In this document: positions 1-11,920 of the stretch, one piece after another | Layout of the letters: each line of letters begins with the position of its first letter | Numbering within the stretch: the stretch's first letter is position 1 | Origin: Opisthocomus hoazin | Taxonomy: Eukaryota; Chordata; Aves; Opisthocomiformes; Opisthocomidae | DNA: 64,000 nucleotides | Reading direction: 5' to 3' | Assembly: GCF_030867145.1 (NCBI RefSeq) | Contig: NC_134440.1 | Span: 8,370,001-8,434,000, forward strand | Translations under genes and position numbers: made by a program | Notes under the pieces: model-generated | Seen by the model: only the letters and a program-made list of their open reading frames with translations | Database searches by the model: none | Told to the model about the DNA's origin: nothing

Positions 1-1836
1 CACCAGCAAATCCCCCACGACCCCAGTGAGCACTCCAGGATCCCAGCAAAGCCCCCAGGACCCCAGCGAAGCCATCAGGACACCAGGGAGCACCCCAGGA
101 CACCAGCAAAGCCCCCAGGACCCCAGCGAAACCCCCAGGACCACAGCAATCACCCCAGGACCCCAGCAAAGCCCTCAGGACATCAGCGAGCACCTCAGGA
201 CCCCAGCGAGCACACCAGCACACCAGCAAAGCCCCCAGGACCCCAGCGAGGACCCTAGCACCACAGCGAAGACCCCAGGACACCAGCAAGCACCCCAGCA
301 CACCAGCAAAGCCCCCAGGACCCCAGCGACGACCCTAGCACCACAGCGAAGACCCCAGGACACCAGCGAGCAACCCAGCACCCCAGCAAAGCCCCCAGGA
401 CACCAGCGAGGACCCTAGCACCACAGCGAAGACCCCAGGACACCAGCGAGCACCCCAGGACCCCAGCGAAGCCACCGGGACCCCACCAAGCACCCCAGCA
501 CCCCAGCAAAGCCCCCAGGACTCCAGCGAGGACCCTAGCACCACAGTGAAGACCCCAGGACACCAGCGAGCACCCTAGGACCCCAGCGAAACCACCAGGA
601 CCCCAGCGAGCACACCAGCACACCACCAAAGCCCCCAGGACCCTACCAAAGGCCCCAGCACACCACCGAGCACCCCAGGACCTCAGCAAAGACCCCAGGA
701 CCCCAGCAAAGCCCTCAGGACACCAGTGAGCACTCCAAAACACCAGCGAGCACACCAGGACACCGCCAAAGTCCCCATAACACCAGCGAAGTTCCCAGGA
801 CCCCAGCGAGCACACCAGGACACCAGCGAGCACCCCAGGACACCAGCAAACCCTCCAGGATACCAGCGAAACCCCCAGGACCACAGCAATCACCCCAGGA
901 CCCCAGCAAAGCCCTCAGGACCCCAGCGAGCACCCCAGGACCCCAGCGAGCACCCCAGCACACCAGCAAAGCCCCCAGGACCCCAGCGAGGACCCTAGCA
1001 CCACAGTGAAGACCCCAGGACACCAGCAAGCACCCCAGCACACCAGCAAAGCCCCCAGGACACCAGCGAGGACCCTAGCACAACAGCAAAGACCCCAGGA
1101 CCCCAGCGAGGACCCTAGCACCACAGTGAAGACCCCAGGACACCAGCGAGCACCCCAGGACCCCAGCGAGGACCCTAGCACCACAGCGAAGACCCCAGGA
1201 CACCAGCGAGCACCGCAGGACCACAGCGAAGCCCCCAGGACACCAGCGAGCATCCCAGGACCCCAGCGAAGCCACCAGGACCCCAGTGAGAACCCCAGGA
1301 CACCAGCAGAACTCCCAGGACCCCAGCAAAACCCCCACGATCCCAGCGAGCACCCCAGGACCCCAGCGAAGCCTCCAGGACCCCAGCGAAGACCCCAGGA
1401 CCCCAGCGAGCACCCCAGGACCCCAGCGAAGCCCACAGGACACCAGCGAGCACCCCAGGACCCCAGCAAAGCCCCCAGGACCCCAGCAAATCTCCCAGGA
1501 CCCCAGCGAAGCCTCCAGTACCCCAGCGAGCACCCCAAGAGCCCAGCAAAGCCCCCAGGACATCAGCGAAGCTCCCAGGACCCCAGCAAGCACCCCAAGA
1601 GCCCAGCAAAGCCCCCAGGACCCCAGAAAAGACCCCAGGACCCCAGCGAGCACCCCAGGACTCCAGCGAGCACTCCAGGACACCAGCAAAGTCCCCAAAA
1701 CACCAGCAAAACCCCAGGACCCTAGCAAGTACCCCAGGACCCCAGCAAAGTCCCCAGGACCCCAGCAAGCACCCCAGGACCCCATCACAGCCCCCAAAAC
1801 CCCATCAAGCACCCCAGGACCCCAGCAAAGCCCCCA
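1..1836. repeat. 20-bp minisatellite array in an AP3D1 intron
   Basis: The region is an almost uninterrupted array of a 20-bp unit, close to CCCCAGCGAGCACCCCAGGA, with variants in the second decamer (GCCCCCAGGA, GACCCTAGCA, GACCCCAGGA). The register holds from base 1 to about 1705, where one base is lost; the array then continues to about 1836. Variant units recur at 80-bp spacing (for example 241-320 and 321-400), so there is some higher-order structure. It starts at the window edge, so the full array is longer. Long open frames on both strands come from the stop-poor unit and are not genes. It lies upstream of AP3D1 exons on the + strand, so it is probably intronic. Confidence 0.95.
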
Positions 1837-2793
1837 GGACTGCTTTAGAGCTTTTTTAGGCATCATTTCATCTCTGCTGCACCAGCCCATTCTGTGATGT
1901 GAGAAGTATTTCTACATGACATCTTGTGCAAAGAGCGTCCCAAATACTGCTTAAGCATGTCCGAAATTGTCATTCCTGGCAGTGTGTGAGCAATGCAGCC
2001 TGAAACATCTGCCACATGGTCCGCTAGAAAATCACTGCCGTGGTTCATCTGCCGGGGAGGGGAGGTCAACCAACTAGTGAGAGATGCAGCCCGAGTCTGT
2101 TGCTGCTGATCTCGGTTATCCAGAGATCAGCTGGACACTGCTACCTGGTACAAGGCTGGAAAAATAGTATGAAGAAGTAGATACAGGTAGTAAGGATGGA
2201 AACCCAGATATGAGTGAGGTTAGCTGGAGGCATTGTTTAATAAGTATCGGCCTGTATAAGACTATGTGGGTTTCTAATCTTATTTCAGTAAAATTATTAA
2301 TGAAGGAGCTACGTGAACAGCTCAAAGGAACTGAATGGAGACAATTGTGGCTACTTCTGAGTCAGCCATTATCTCTATTTTAAGGGTTTCCTAAAAATAG
2401 TGTACTAGTCCTATTTTCAGTGCCTAAGAATCTGGGAGATACTAGTTTATTATTTTGCTTGGGAAATAGTGAACAGTAAAATGACATTTCCAAGTGTTAC
2501 TTTAAATTCAGTCTGCTCAATACATTTCAGCAAGGTGCAATCGAAAATACAGCCAGATCCCTCCAGTTGCATCCCTTATCTGCTGTAGGGGTGTGTATCA
2601 ACCCAGCTACCCAAATCTTGTCTCTGGGTGGCCTGATGTAGCGTGATGGTCGTTCTCAGACTGCTCCTTGAGGCCCAGCCCCAGGGAATCGAGCCCTGAA
2701 GTCTTCATCGGTGCCTGTTTGGTAGGTGGGGGTGGTGCCGCCTCTTGCTGCCTTGGGGCTCCCGTTCATCTCCTTTCCTTTGACCTGTTGCAG
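1837..2793. other. AP3D1 intron, unique sequence
   Basis: This is AT-richer single-copy sequence between the minisatellite and the first recognisable AP3D1 exon. I see no exon or repeat I can support here. It ends in a good polypyrimidine tract and CAG acceptor at 2791-2793. Confidence 0.6.
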
Positions 2794-4764
2794 AATGATG
2801 AAGGTTCAACCCATGAAAAACTAGATTTCAAATTGCACTTCAGTTGTGCTTCATACTTGATCACGACGCCTTGCTATAGGTAAGTGCCATTTAGGGGGCA
2901 CAACATTGGTGCTTTTGCCGCCCATGTGGAGCTGAGCTTTGGCTGCAGGCCGTCTCTGCAAGATACACAGCATGCTTTTGACTTTGGCTGCTTGTGATTG
3001 CTTTGGTTACAGTTCAGTTATCTTGTGTAATGTTTGACTGTTAAAATATGCCCGGCAACATATTTTGAGAGATTCTGAAGAAGGAGCTCTGTGCCCTGTA
3101 GGCTGCCAGAGGTCGTGTGGAAGTAGCTCTGGTTGAGGTCTTAGGGTACTCCAGTGGAGTCTGGAGTATGGTTCACTTACTTGCTGTAAATTCATGATCC
3201 GAGAGCATGGTAGTACTTAGACTTCTGCATCCTGAGATGTCTCAAGGTCTGCATGGGGCTGGTGTGGCAGATGACACTTGAATTTCTAGTCCGAGTGTTT
3301 ACTTTCCTTCCTGTTTTGCAGTGATGCGTTTGCCAAGCTCCTAGAGTCTGGAGATCTGCACATGAGCTCTATTAAAGTAGATGGAATTAGCATTTCTTTC
3401 CAACATCTACTGGCAAAGATCTGTTTTCATCATCATTTTTCAGGTGAGTCTTCCTTGATGCAGAACCTTCTGTAAAATTCTGTATTCTAAAATTCCTGCT
3501 GTGCTTGGCAAATGCAACACTCCATGGCCTCAACAATGACAGAAGCAGGTGAGGTCCAGATGAAATAAATTTGGGAGAGGAGTTTTTTTCCGGTTTTGTA
3601 ATACATTGGTATCCTCAAAGCATGCAGTGTTCTTCCAAATGAACTCTCCTTCTGTCTCTGTGGCTTTCCGCCAGTCCAGTGAGGCATGTGGCAAGTATCA
3701 CGGGAGCAGCTTGCTTATAGTTTGGGCTGTAACTGTTCCCCGGAGGGTGTGTTTGATCTTCAGTGCTTCAGCCTGCCTCTTTCCCCAGTGCTTCGTTTCA
3801 GTAGAGGGGGGCATGAGCTATTCAAGTTTGGACTTAGTAATTAAAACACAAGTACTAGATGAAGCAAAACAAATGGCTGTTTTGTCGTGCTCTGGTGTAT
3901 GCATCAGACATAGCCTCACTGAAAGTATTTCTGGGGAAGAGATCTACTTTCTTGTCAGCATTTTTGCCACAAAACATTTGCAGCTTGCTTAAAAGACAAA
4001 TGACTAACCTCATTATTGTGAAATATCCCAGATAGGAGCTGGGAGGAGCCAGGCACGTACATCGTCTTTAACCATGGCTTCCTTCTCCCTCGCTCAGTAG
4101 AAGCGTCTGTTCCCTGAGGCCAGACACAGCAGTAGTTCCTCTTCACGGGAAGCAAAGCTTATTTTAAAAAGTTGTCCCACTAAACGAAAACTCTCGCTTT
4201 CTTTATAGTTGTGGAACGTGTTGATTCATGTGCATCCATGTACAGTCGTTCTATCCAAGGCCATCACGTCTGCCTACTGGTAAAAAAGGTGAGAGCATTG
4301 TACCGGTCTGAGACAAGACCTGAAAGAAGCTGAATCTGCAGCCTTTCCTGTCTTAACAGAAAGAGGGAAATATCCCTGTCTAAATCATCCAGGGACACCA
4401 CGGGCCGTTGAATTCCTCTGGCCCATCTAACAGTTTTCCTTGTGCTCCTACTGATCTTGTACCTCCCCATGGGCTTGCTCTTGTCCGGCGCATGCCTGGT
4501 GGGTAGTACGAGCCCTGACAGCTTCCCCCAAAGGACTGCTCGGCTCAGCCTGCTTCGTTCCTGTGCAGGCTCCACTGGCTGTTTCCAGTCCCTGAGCTGG
4601 GCTGGAAATAAAGCTGTCCCTGCTTAGAAGAGGAGCTAATGGATTTCTTTTTTCTCTTTCTTTCCAAGGGAGAGAATTCTGTACCCATAGATGGAAAATG
4701 TAATGATTCCACCCTGCTTATCAACTTGTTGGATGAGATGAAAGAGACATTGTCCAAGTGCTGA
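2794..4764 (+). CDS. AP3D1: AP-3 complex subunit delta-1, last four coding exons (partial)
   Basis: Four exons, 2794-2879, 3322-3443, 4209-4288 and 4669-4764, join in phase across GT-AG introns and end at TGA 4762-4764. They encode the last 127 residues. I recognise the C-terminus of the delta subunit of the AP-3 adaptor from segments such as LDFKLHFSCASYLITTPCY, DAFAKLLESGD, KICFHHHFS and SIQGHHVCLLVKK. AP-3 is a heterotetrameric vesicle coat that sorts cargo from endosomes and Golgi to lysosomes and lysosome-related organelles; delta is one of its two large chains, and this part belongs to its C-terminal appendage region. No lesion is seen. The remaining exons lie left of the window. Finding AP3D1 as the neighbour of MOB3A on the same strand agrees with human 19p13.3. 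Confidence 0.97.
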
Positions 4765-6613
4765 ATATTCCTTACAAAATACTCCAGCGACAAGAAACAC
4801 ACCTAACGTGTAAAGATGAGCAGACCCACGTGTTAAGTTTCTCCCTCGTACGCATGTACTATCCTGGGGCACGTGCTTTTCAGTTAACTCCACCATTCTT
4901 TGCAGTTTAGACATTTTAAGGCTGTATGTTACCTTTTTATTTCAAAACTTTTTACAAACTGTGGTGTTAACCCTTTTTAGCCCAAAGAGATCCTGATGAC
5001 ATGACTGGAGGAGGGAGGGAGGGAGGGGTGAGGCGCTATTTATTCAGCAGCTCGTGACGATCCCGTAAACCTTGCCATCTGCGTGGGACGGTGGACTGAG
5101 CAGAACTTTATCAACAGTAGCACAGAGTCTGCCGCTTGTGCTGATTGCCAGGAAAGGCGGACTTGATCCTTAGCCATGGAATATGTCTTCAGGGCTGCTG
5201 TAGTCGATGTATATTTCTAGCAGAGGCTGGTGCTGGACCTGAAGGCCTCTGTGTTGTTTTTTTTTAATATGATTTATTATTATTATTATCTCAAGATCTA
5301 TTGTGATCAGCGTATAAACATCCTCTGTCTCCTTGAGCTAATCCAAATGAGCCCTGTGAGAACTAGGATGGTTCAGTTTCTGTTTGTAGTAGTTGCCTTG
5401 AGCCTTAACCTTCTTTTAGTGACAGGTGAAAGAGTAGAGAGTGAATGCATGAAACAGGCTGAAAGGGTTACTCTTTGGTTCTCTGCTTCTGTTGACCACC
5501 CGTGCACGTGGAGTCTGTCACGCCTCTCCCCTTGGAGCAGTCTCTGCTGATGTGTTTTGTGAGTCCACTGAAATTTCACATTCCGGAAAAGTTAGGGTGT
5601 AGCAAGAAACTGGAAATCCAAAGGGGTCTGTTCCTGCTTTTTTTTTTTATATCATTTTGCTCACCAGCGGAGGTTGACCACTACCAGGTTAGAGAAAGGC
5701 CCGCGTGTGTAATCCCTTGCACTCTGAACAGTTTGCAGACACAGCCCGGTCCCCTCCCTCTGTGCTGTGGACTCGGATATGCCGCGCTGTCTCGGTTGTC
5801 CCCGTAGCTCCTGGGGCCCTGCCCTCGCAGCAGCGGGTGTGCATTCATCAGCACCAGCGTGGCGGGGTCCCTGCGTGGCGGGGTCTGTGAGTGTCTGGGT
5901 CCCTGCAGCAGAGCTCTCCCTGCCCGGTGGGCAGGAGGGTGGGCTTGGGGAGGAGCTGCACACTCTCTCTGCAGGAGGTGACGCTGGGGGGAGGAGAGGG
6001 AGAGTCTGCAAAGTGGAGCCCATTCTGCACTATTGAAATTTTGTGGAATCACAGACTGGAAAGGGGCGTCACTGTGTCCTTCAGAGATGCTTAATTGATG
6101 TTCTTCCCCCAAATCTCTTGCTTTTGATTCCCCCTCCAGTTCTTTCACTTGCTGTTCCGTACCCAGCAGACTGAGAACGCACTCGAACGGTTTTGCTTTG
6201 AGGCACAGGTCAAGAACTGTTTGGTTGCCGTTACCGAAAGGGTCCCCAGCGAGGAGCTGGGTTGCTCTGCACTTCTCCAGCACCGCCACCACTCCGACAT
6301 GGCCAGCGGGCATTGCCGACCCCGCACTAAAACCCTGCGCAGGGAGCAGGATGAAGCGTTGATCTGATCCTTTGGGTGAACGTCCTATACCGTAAGCCTG
6401 TCTTGGGCTCTTTCCACTCTTCCCACGTTAGGGTGTTTTTGCGAAGGTGCTGCCCTGGTTTTATTGCTAGGACCAGCTTTGTCCTCTGACCGCCCTTGTG
6501 CGCAGCAGGAGTTTGTCTGCAGCAGGCTTCGCTGCCGGTGAAGCGGTAAGTTTTGGTGTTGGTCAGCCTCCCTTGGTTAGCCAGTTTGTGTATTAGGAAC
6601 TGAACATATTAAA
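4765..6613 (+). other. AP3D1: AP3D1 3' UTR (extent uncertain)
   Basis: Sequence after the AP3D1 stop is AT-richer, with a short ATT microsatellite at about 5272-5289 and a T-run near 5640. No canonical AATAAA was found here. ATTAAA at 6608-6613 is a candidate poly(A) signal, but a nearer non-canonical site cannot be excluded. No coding exon is supported in this stretch. Confidence 0.4.
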
Positions 6614-9425
6614 ATTGTCTTAAAGGTTAACGTTCCTCAATTACTGTTTTTTTTAATTCATGGATGAAAACTGTCACTTTAGCATGTAGAGTCTTCTCTT
6701 ACAGAATCCTGTGCAGTGATTCTAGAATTTTGAAACTGTATGGTGTGTTACATTCACAAATTTATTTGCTATCAACATTCCCTTAAAAAAAAAAAAGAAA
6801 ATAAGAAAACAACATACCACAAGCTGCTGTAGTGATTTTGTGTCAAGATGATCCAACAAACTTTGAAAACAAAGTTAAATTTTTGGCTTTGTAAATAGTC
6901 CTTTTATTAGACCCTTCCAGTTTGTATGGCCCTGCAGACGTGAGGTGGATGCGCCCCAGGTCTAAATGCTCCTGTCTGGCGGAGGTAAGAGGGATCTTGT
7001 TCCAGAAGCTCTGGAGGAGGTGAGGGGTCCTTTCTAACCCCACTGCGGGGGGCGGGGGGTTTTATTGACTGGGGACTGGTGTGTGTCAGCGAGGGGAGCT
7101 CTGCCAGTCCTGTGTGCCCCCTGCACGTGTGATGGACCCGCTCTGTCAGCGCAGCAGCTCCAAGGCATGACGTACATGAGCAGAAAAGTGTAGTGAGGAA
7201 GACTGGAGTGATGCCATTCTTCATCTCTTGTATTTTAAACTGACCTGATTTTTACAGGCACCAAAGCTTTGGTTCCTACACGCTGTGAATAACTAAGTGG
7301 TCAGGCTGTTGGGTGTTAATGCTCCTTTGGAAGGCAGCATCGCAAGCAACAGTTGTCATTAACGCAAAAATTGCGGGGAAAAAAGAATTCTGACAACCTC
7401 AGTTACAGCTGCATGGTTTTTTTGGATTGCAATTGCAGCTAAAATCTCAGCGGTTGTGAAAATCTGAGCTCTGGTCCTAATGAGATGTCTGGAACCTGAA
7501 GGACAGAGATCAGCCACTTCTGTCCTCCTCTCAGCCTGGCATCCAGTACAACTTGTGATGGAAGCACGGTGGTGGCAATATGAGGATGAAGGTCCTGTCA
7601 CAGCACGAACAGAGACAGTTATTCTTGCTGATGCTCCCGGTCGTTGCCAGTAAGACCAGAACCCGTGAAAATCATCTCTTGGGACAGAAAATACCCACGA
7701 CTGCGTAGCCAGGAGGTACCAGCTCTGCATGGAGAGGCTCCCGTGGCTTGCGCTGCCTTCCCGAGCGGCCCCGTGGTTGGTAGACAAGCTCCTGCTGTGG
7801 AAGGAGGGAGGGAAGGACCAGGTCATTTGTTCCCTGCATGTGGGGCGAGTCCCGTACCCCAACCCTGCGCTGGCCTGCAGGGAGCTGCCCACTTGCTCTG
7901 CTGCACGGCGAGGCTGCGCAGACCTGTCGGGATGAAAACGATGACAGACCCCGTCTGTGCCAGCACAGGGGGAAAAACCGAAACCCGGGAAGCACTTGGA
8001 GTGAACATGGAGTGGTAACGAGCTTACAGAGCCGCTGGCACTGGGTGCTTCTGGCTTCCAGCAGCCAGACAGGCTCTTGCCCTGCTCTCTGCGCTTCCGT
8101 TGTGTCAGAATTCACTGAGCAACTGGACGGAGAAAATCAGTCCTTACCCTAGTGTACTTTTGCCCACAGTATGTTGGGAATAAGCACCTAAAAGAAACAG
8201 CGCTCTGCGCCATCCATGCAGGGAAAGGAGAGGGCTGCCGCCGAGGCTGGGGCTGCAGCCGTTCCATGCCGAGCCTTGGGCAGAGCAGCATCTCTTCCTT
8301 GGAGGCACCAGCCCTCAGCAGCCACCATGCCGGAGCAGCTTCCCCAGCTCCTCCATGGGCAACAGCCATTCCCTGTGCTGGGGCTGCGGCCGCCGGCTGC
8401 CCTCGGGAGCATCCCCTCTGCCGGAGGCCCGGACCAAGGAGCTGAAGCCGTCGCCCCTGGGTGCTGTCCCACGCTCCCGGGCTGGGGGCACTGGGAAGGG
8501 CGAGCACCGACCTCCCCATGGTGCCGGCACAGGAACGACGGAGCGCAGGATGCGAGGGGCCGAGGGAACTCCGCGGGCCCTGGGGAACGGCCGTGCTTCG
8601 GGCACCGCTTGGCTCTGGGCTTCCCAGGGACTTGGCGCCTGCGTTTGGCTTCCCTTGTTCTGACGTCTGCGAAAATTTCCCTTTGAAGCAGCAGCAGCCA
8701 CCTTTTCCTCTGCTTCTCCTTTTTATGACTTTAAACTTCGAAGTGTGTGCAGATGGCGTCAAACCGAGCCGGCTTCAACCACGCCGGGGCCAGAGCTGGA
8801 TCCAGCCGCGAGCTGGCCGGGCTCTGCCTGGCTTCGCCCTCTCCCCGTGGTGCCAAGGCCCCACGCCAGCTCCTGCCCTCGGACAGGCTCCAACCCAGCA
8901 CTCCTGGGCTGGAAAGGAGGAAAATGCGGGAGTCAGGGCAGCGCTGGAGGGCAGGAGGTTGGGCTGGAGGCAGCCGCAGGGGGGGAAGATGCTCCAGGGA
9001 GGATGAGCGCAGGGGTGGGGGTTGTTCACAGCACCCTGGGGCCCCCGGCATGGACGGGGCCCGCGTTCCCAGGCTGCAGGGTCCGGAGCCAGCCCTGCTC
9101 CTGACCTTACGCCGGAGCTGCTGCTCCGTGAAACCTGGCTGGACCCGGGCGCTTCCCAACCTGGACTTAATTTTTGCTTCATATTTCTGAGCATTCCAGC
9201 TGGTTCCAGAGCCACCTCATCACACTTTTCCCTCCCACTGTCTTGAAAAAAATGCTGGCAAAAGCATCCCCAGCTCCCGGTGCTGCTGTTGCTGCTGGGC
9301 TCCGCAGCTGGGCTGCACCAGTTCGAAGGGGTCGTTTAATGCCCCCGAGGGGCCGAGCAGGAGGCGCAGCGGGGGCTGCAGCGCCCGGGCTGGGGTACAG
9401 CCACAGTGCCACCGGCTGCGCCTCC
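6614..9425. other. Intergenic spacer AP3D1-MOB3A
   Basis: I recognise no gene here. In human, IZUMO4 sits between AP3D1 and MOB3A; I looked for an obvious IZUMO-like exon and saw none. The sequence becomes GC-rich after about 8200, and open frames there overlap on both strands as expected from base composition. Confidence 0.5.
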
Positions 9426-9880
9426 TCCCCAGCTCCAGAGCAAGAAAAATAATAAATAAAAAACAATAAAGGAAAGGAAAAAAGCAAAAGGGGAAGGGAA
9501 GGAAAAAGGGGAGGAAAAGGGAAGGAAAGGAAAAAGAGAAAGGAAGGGGAAAGAAAAAAGGAAAGGAAAGGGAAGGGAAGGGGAAAGAAAAAGGGAAAGG
9601 AAGGGAAGGAAGTGGAAGGAAAAAAGCGGAAGGAAAGGAAAAAAGGGAAGGGGAAGGGAAGGAAAGGAAAAAGGGGAAGGGAAAGAAAGGAAAAAAGGGA
9701 GAGGAAGGGGAAAGAAAGGCAAAAAGGGGAAGGAAAGAAGTGAAAGGAAGGGGAAAGAAAAAAGTAAAAGGAAGGGGAAGGGAAATAAAAAAGTAAAAGG
9801 AAGTGAAGGAAAAAAGTAAAAGGAAGGAGGTGGAAAGGAAGAGAAGGAAGGAGATCGAAGAAAGTAAAAGAGTAAAATAA
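9426..9880 (+). repeat. Polypurine (GGAAA-rich) tract
   Basis: About 450 bases are almost purely purine on the + strand, built of GGAAA, GGGAA and GGAAAAA variants with very rare pyrimidines. The complementary strand is polypyrimidine and gives long Phe/Pro/Leu/Ser open frames, which are artefacts. Mirror-like homopurine tracts of this kind can form triplex DNA. It ends within 100 bases of a CpG island. Confidence 0.95.
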
Positions 9881-9939
9881 CACAGAGTAGAGAAGAAAAC
9901 AGAGTTCCGCAAAAGAGAGCAGAGTTTAAAAACTCCAAT

Positions 9940-10700
9940 CAATAACTGTCCCCGCAGCACCGCCCGCGCTGCCCGCCCCTGCCCGCAGGCCCAGGCCCCC
10001 TCCCCGGGCGGAGCCGGCGAGGCGCGGGCGGCCCCTTTAAGAGGAAGTAGGGCCGGCCGCCGGGGCGGGGCCACGCGGGCGAAAGCGCGGCTGGCGGGCG
10101 GGGGCGGAGCGCTGCGGCCGCGCGAGGGGAGCCGCCTCTGCCAGGGCCCAGCGGCGACCGGCCAGGTGCGGGGCGCGGAGTGCGGGGCGCGGGTCGGGGG
10201 CGGCGGCTCCCACCTCTCTTTTCTTTTTATTTTTATTATTCATGGGGGTTTATCCGCGGGGGGAAGGTGAGGGGCTGCAGGGGGGGGGCGGCGGCGGCTT
10301 CCCTGGGCCGCGCCCCGGCTGAGGCCTCTCCATGGGCGGGGGGGTGGGGGTCGAGGCCTGCTGGGACAGCAAAGTCCTCGTCGTGAGGGGAGAGGAACCC
10401 GCGCGGAGAGCTGGGGCTGCGCCGGCCGCGCCGTGCCGTGCGGGCTGGGATCCCCGTGAGTTTGTTCCGTCTCTTCTCTCTCCCCACCCCCCCACCCCCC
10501 CCCCCCCCGCCTTCTCCGGCTGCGCTGAGAAATGGCTTTGCCGTGGGGAAAGCGTGGGCCGGAGGGTTCAGCCCCCCCCGGTCTGTGAACTCCCTGGGGG
10601 GACGGGGCGGGGGATTCTCGGCTTTTTCCCGGCGCTGGGGGGGCTGCCTGGGAGAGCTTGGGCCGCTGGGAAGCCGACTGCCGCCCTGCTCCCCTCGCTG
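9940..10700 (+). promoter_or_regulatory. MOB3A: CpG island, probable MOB3A promoter
   Basis: Very GC- and CpG-rich sequence contains a GC box (GGGGCGGGG near 10059) and a TTTAAG motif near 10034. A possible first-exon donor, GCCAG|GTGCGG, ends at 10165. It is the first CpG island upstream of the MOB3A coding exons on the same strand, and no other gene claims it. The link to MOB3A is inference; it would imply a first intron of about 9 kb ending at the acceptor at 19050. The C-run near 10495-10510 and the later GC-rich patches at 12700-15100 leave other start sites possible. Confidence 0.55.
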
Positions 10701-11406
10701 GCTGGGAGCGGGGGAACGCGACGCTTGCGGCAGCTGCCTCCGCGCTGACGGTCTCGACGCCTGCGAAGAAAACTGCTCCAGGACGGACGGACAGACGGAC
10801 GGACGGAGAGGGCAGGGAGCCGTGTGGGGGAGAGGAGAGAGGGCTTCGGAGTTGTCCAGCGTGCGGCACGGGTGTTGGGAGGAAGCGTCTCTGGCGTGGA
10901 CTCTGATCTAGCGAAAGGCAGGAGCCCCCTGCTCCTAGCCTGGAGCTGAAGAGCGGCCGCGCTTCCTCGATCTCCGTCCCTGCTTTGTTTAAAACCTCTT
11001 CCCGGCTGGGCAGTCTGCTGCCAGGTTGCGGGCCCCGGGGATTTCTGCCAGGAGAAGTAGGGTTTCTCCAGCCACTTGCTTGTCCCAGTCCCCGGGGCTT
11101 TGTCCTTGCACTCTGCTTCCTTGCCAAGCTTCCGGCTCGCGTCCAGCTCTGTGTTTATCTGTCGTCGTTTCTTGGACTGTAGATCCCATATTTTAGATTC
11201 GCTTTCTGTCTTAGTCACGCACTCGTGCAGTTATCGTGGGCAGGAGGGCGAGCTGGTAACCTTTTAAAATTCCCGGAAAGGGAGGAGAGGAGTGCTCGGT
11301 GGTGCGGCAGAAAAAACGGGTGCTGTTGGTTTGCACGGAGAGGCCAAGTCGAGGTGCCGAGCAGGGAGCCGGTTGCTGGTGCCTGGCTCACCGTTCGGGA
11401 TCTGGG
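10701..11406. other. Probable MOB3A 5' intron
   Basis: GC-rich non-coding sequence downstream of the CpG island, with a short GGAC tetranucleotide run near 10785-10805. No exon is supported. Confidence 0.4.
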
Positions 11407-11920
11407 ATCACAGAATCCCAGCATGGCAGGGGTTGGCAGGGACCTCTGTGGGTCACTCACCCCAACCCCCTGCCCAAGCAGGGTCACCCAGAGCAGGCTG
11501 CACAGCACCGCGTCCAGGCGGGGCTGGAATATCTCCAGAGAAGGAGACTCCACAGCCTCCCTGGGCAGCCTGGACCAGGGCTCCGTCACCCTCAGAGGGA
11601 AGAAGTTCTTCCTCGGGTTCAGCTGGAGCTTCCTCTGCTTCAGTTTGTGCCCATTGCCCCTTGTCCTGTCGCTGGGCACCTCTGAACAGAGTCTGGCCCC
11701 GTCCTCCTGACCCCCACCCTGCAGATATTTAGAGGCATTTTTCAGGTCCCCTCTCAGCCTTCTCTTCTCCAGGCTGAACAAGCCCAGCTCCCTCAGCCTC
11801 TCCTCGTAGGAGAGATGCTCCACTCCCCTCCTCATCCTCGTAGCCCTCCGCTGGACTCTCTCCAGTAGCTCCTCATCTTTCTTGAACTGGGAAGCCCAGA
11901 GCTGGACACAGTACTCCCAA
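11407..11920 (-). mobile_element. CR1 LINE fragment (3' end)
   Basis: This is a minus-strand copy of the CR1 3' end. Reading the complement gives the C-terminus of the CR1 ORF2 protein (motifs [20 protein letters not shown] and [13 protein letters not shown]) and then the short CR1 3' UTR, ending near the CACAGAATCCCAG at 11409. It is 5'-truncated at about 11920, as is usual for CR1. The reading frame is interrupted, so this is a dead copy. Confidence 0.93.

Noticed and set aside
26-1897. Many long open frames on both strands
   Set aside because: They are translations of the 20-bp minisatellite in shifted registers, with no domain and no splice context.
9179-10074. Minus-strand frames of 200-284 codons rich in Phe, Pro and Leu
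   Set aside because: They read the complement of the polypurine tract and are compositional artefacts.
10240-11127. 295-codon minus-strand frame in the CpG island
   Set aside because: GC-rich sequence is poor in stops; several overlapping frames exist and none shows a known domain.
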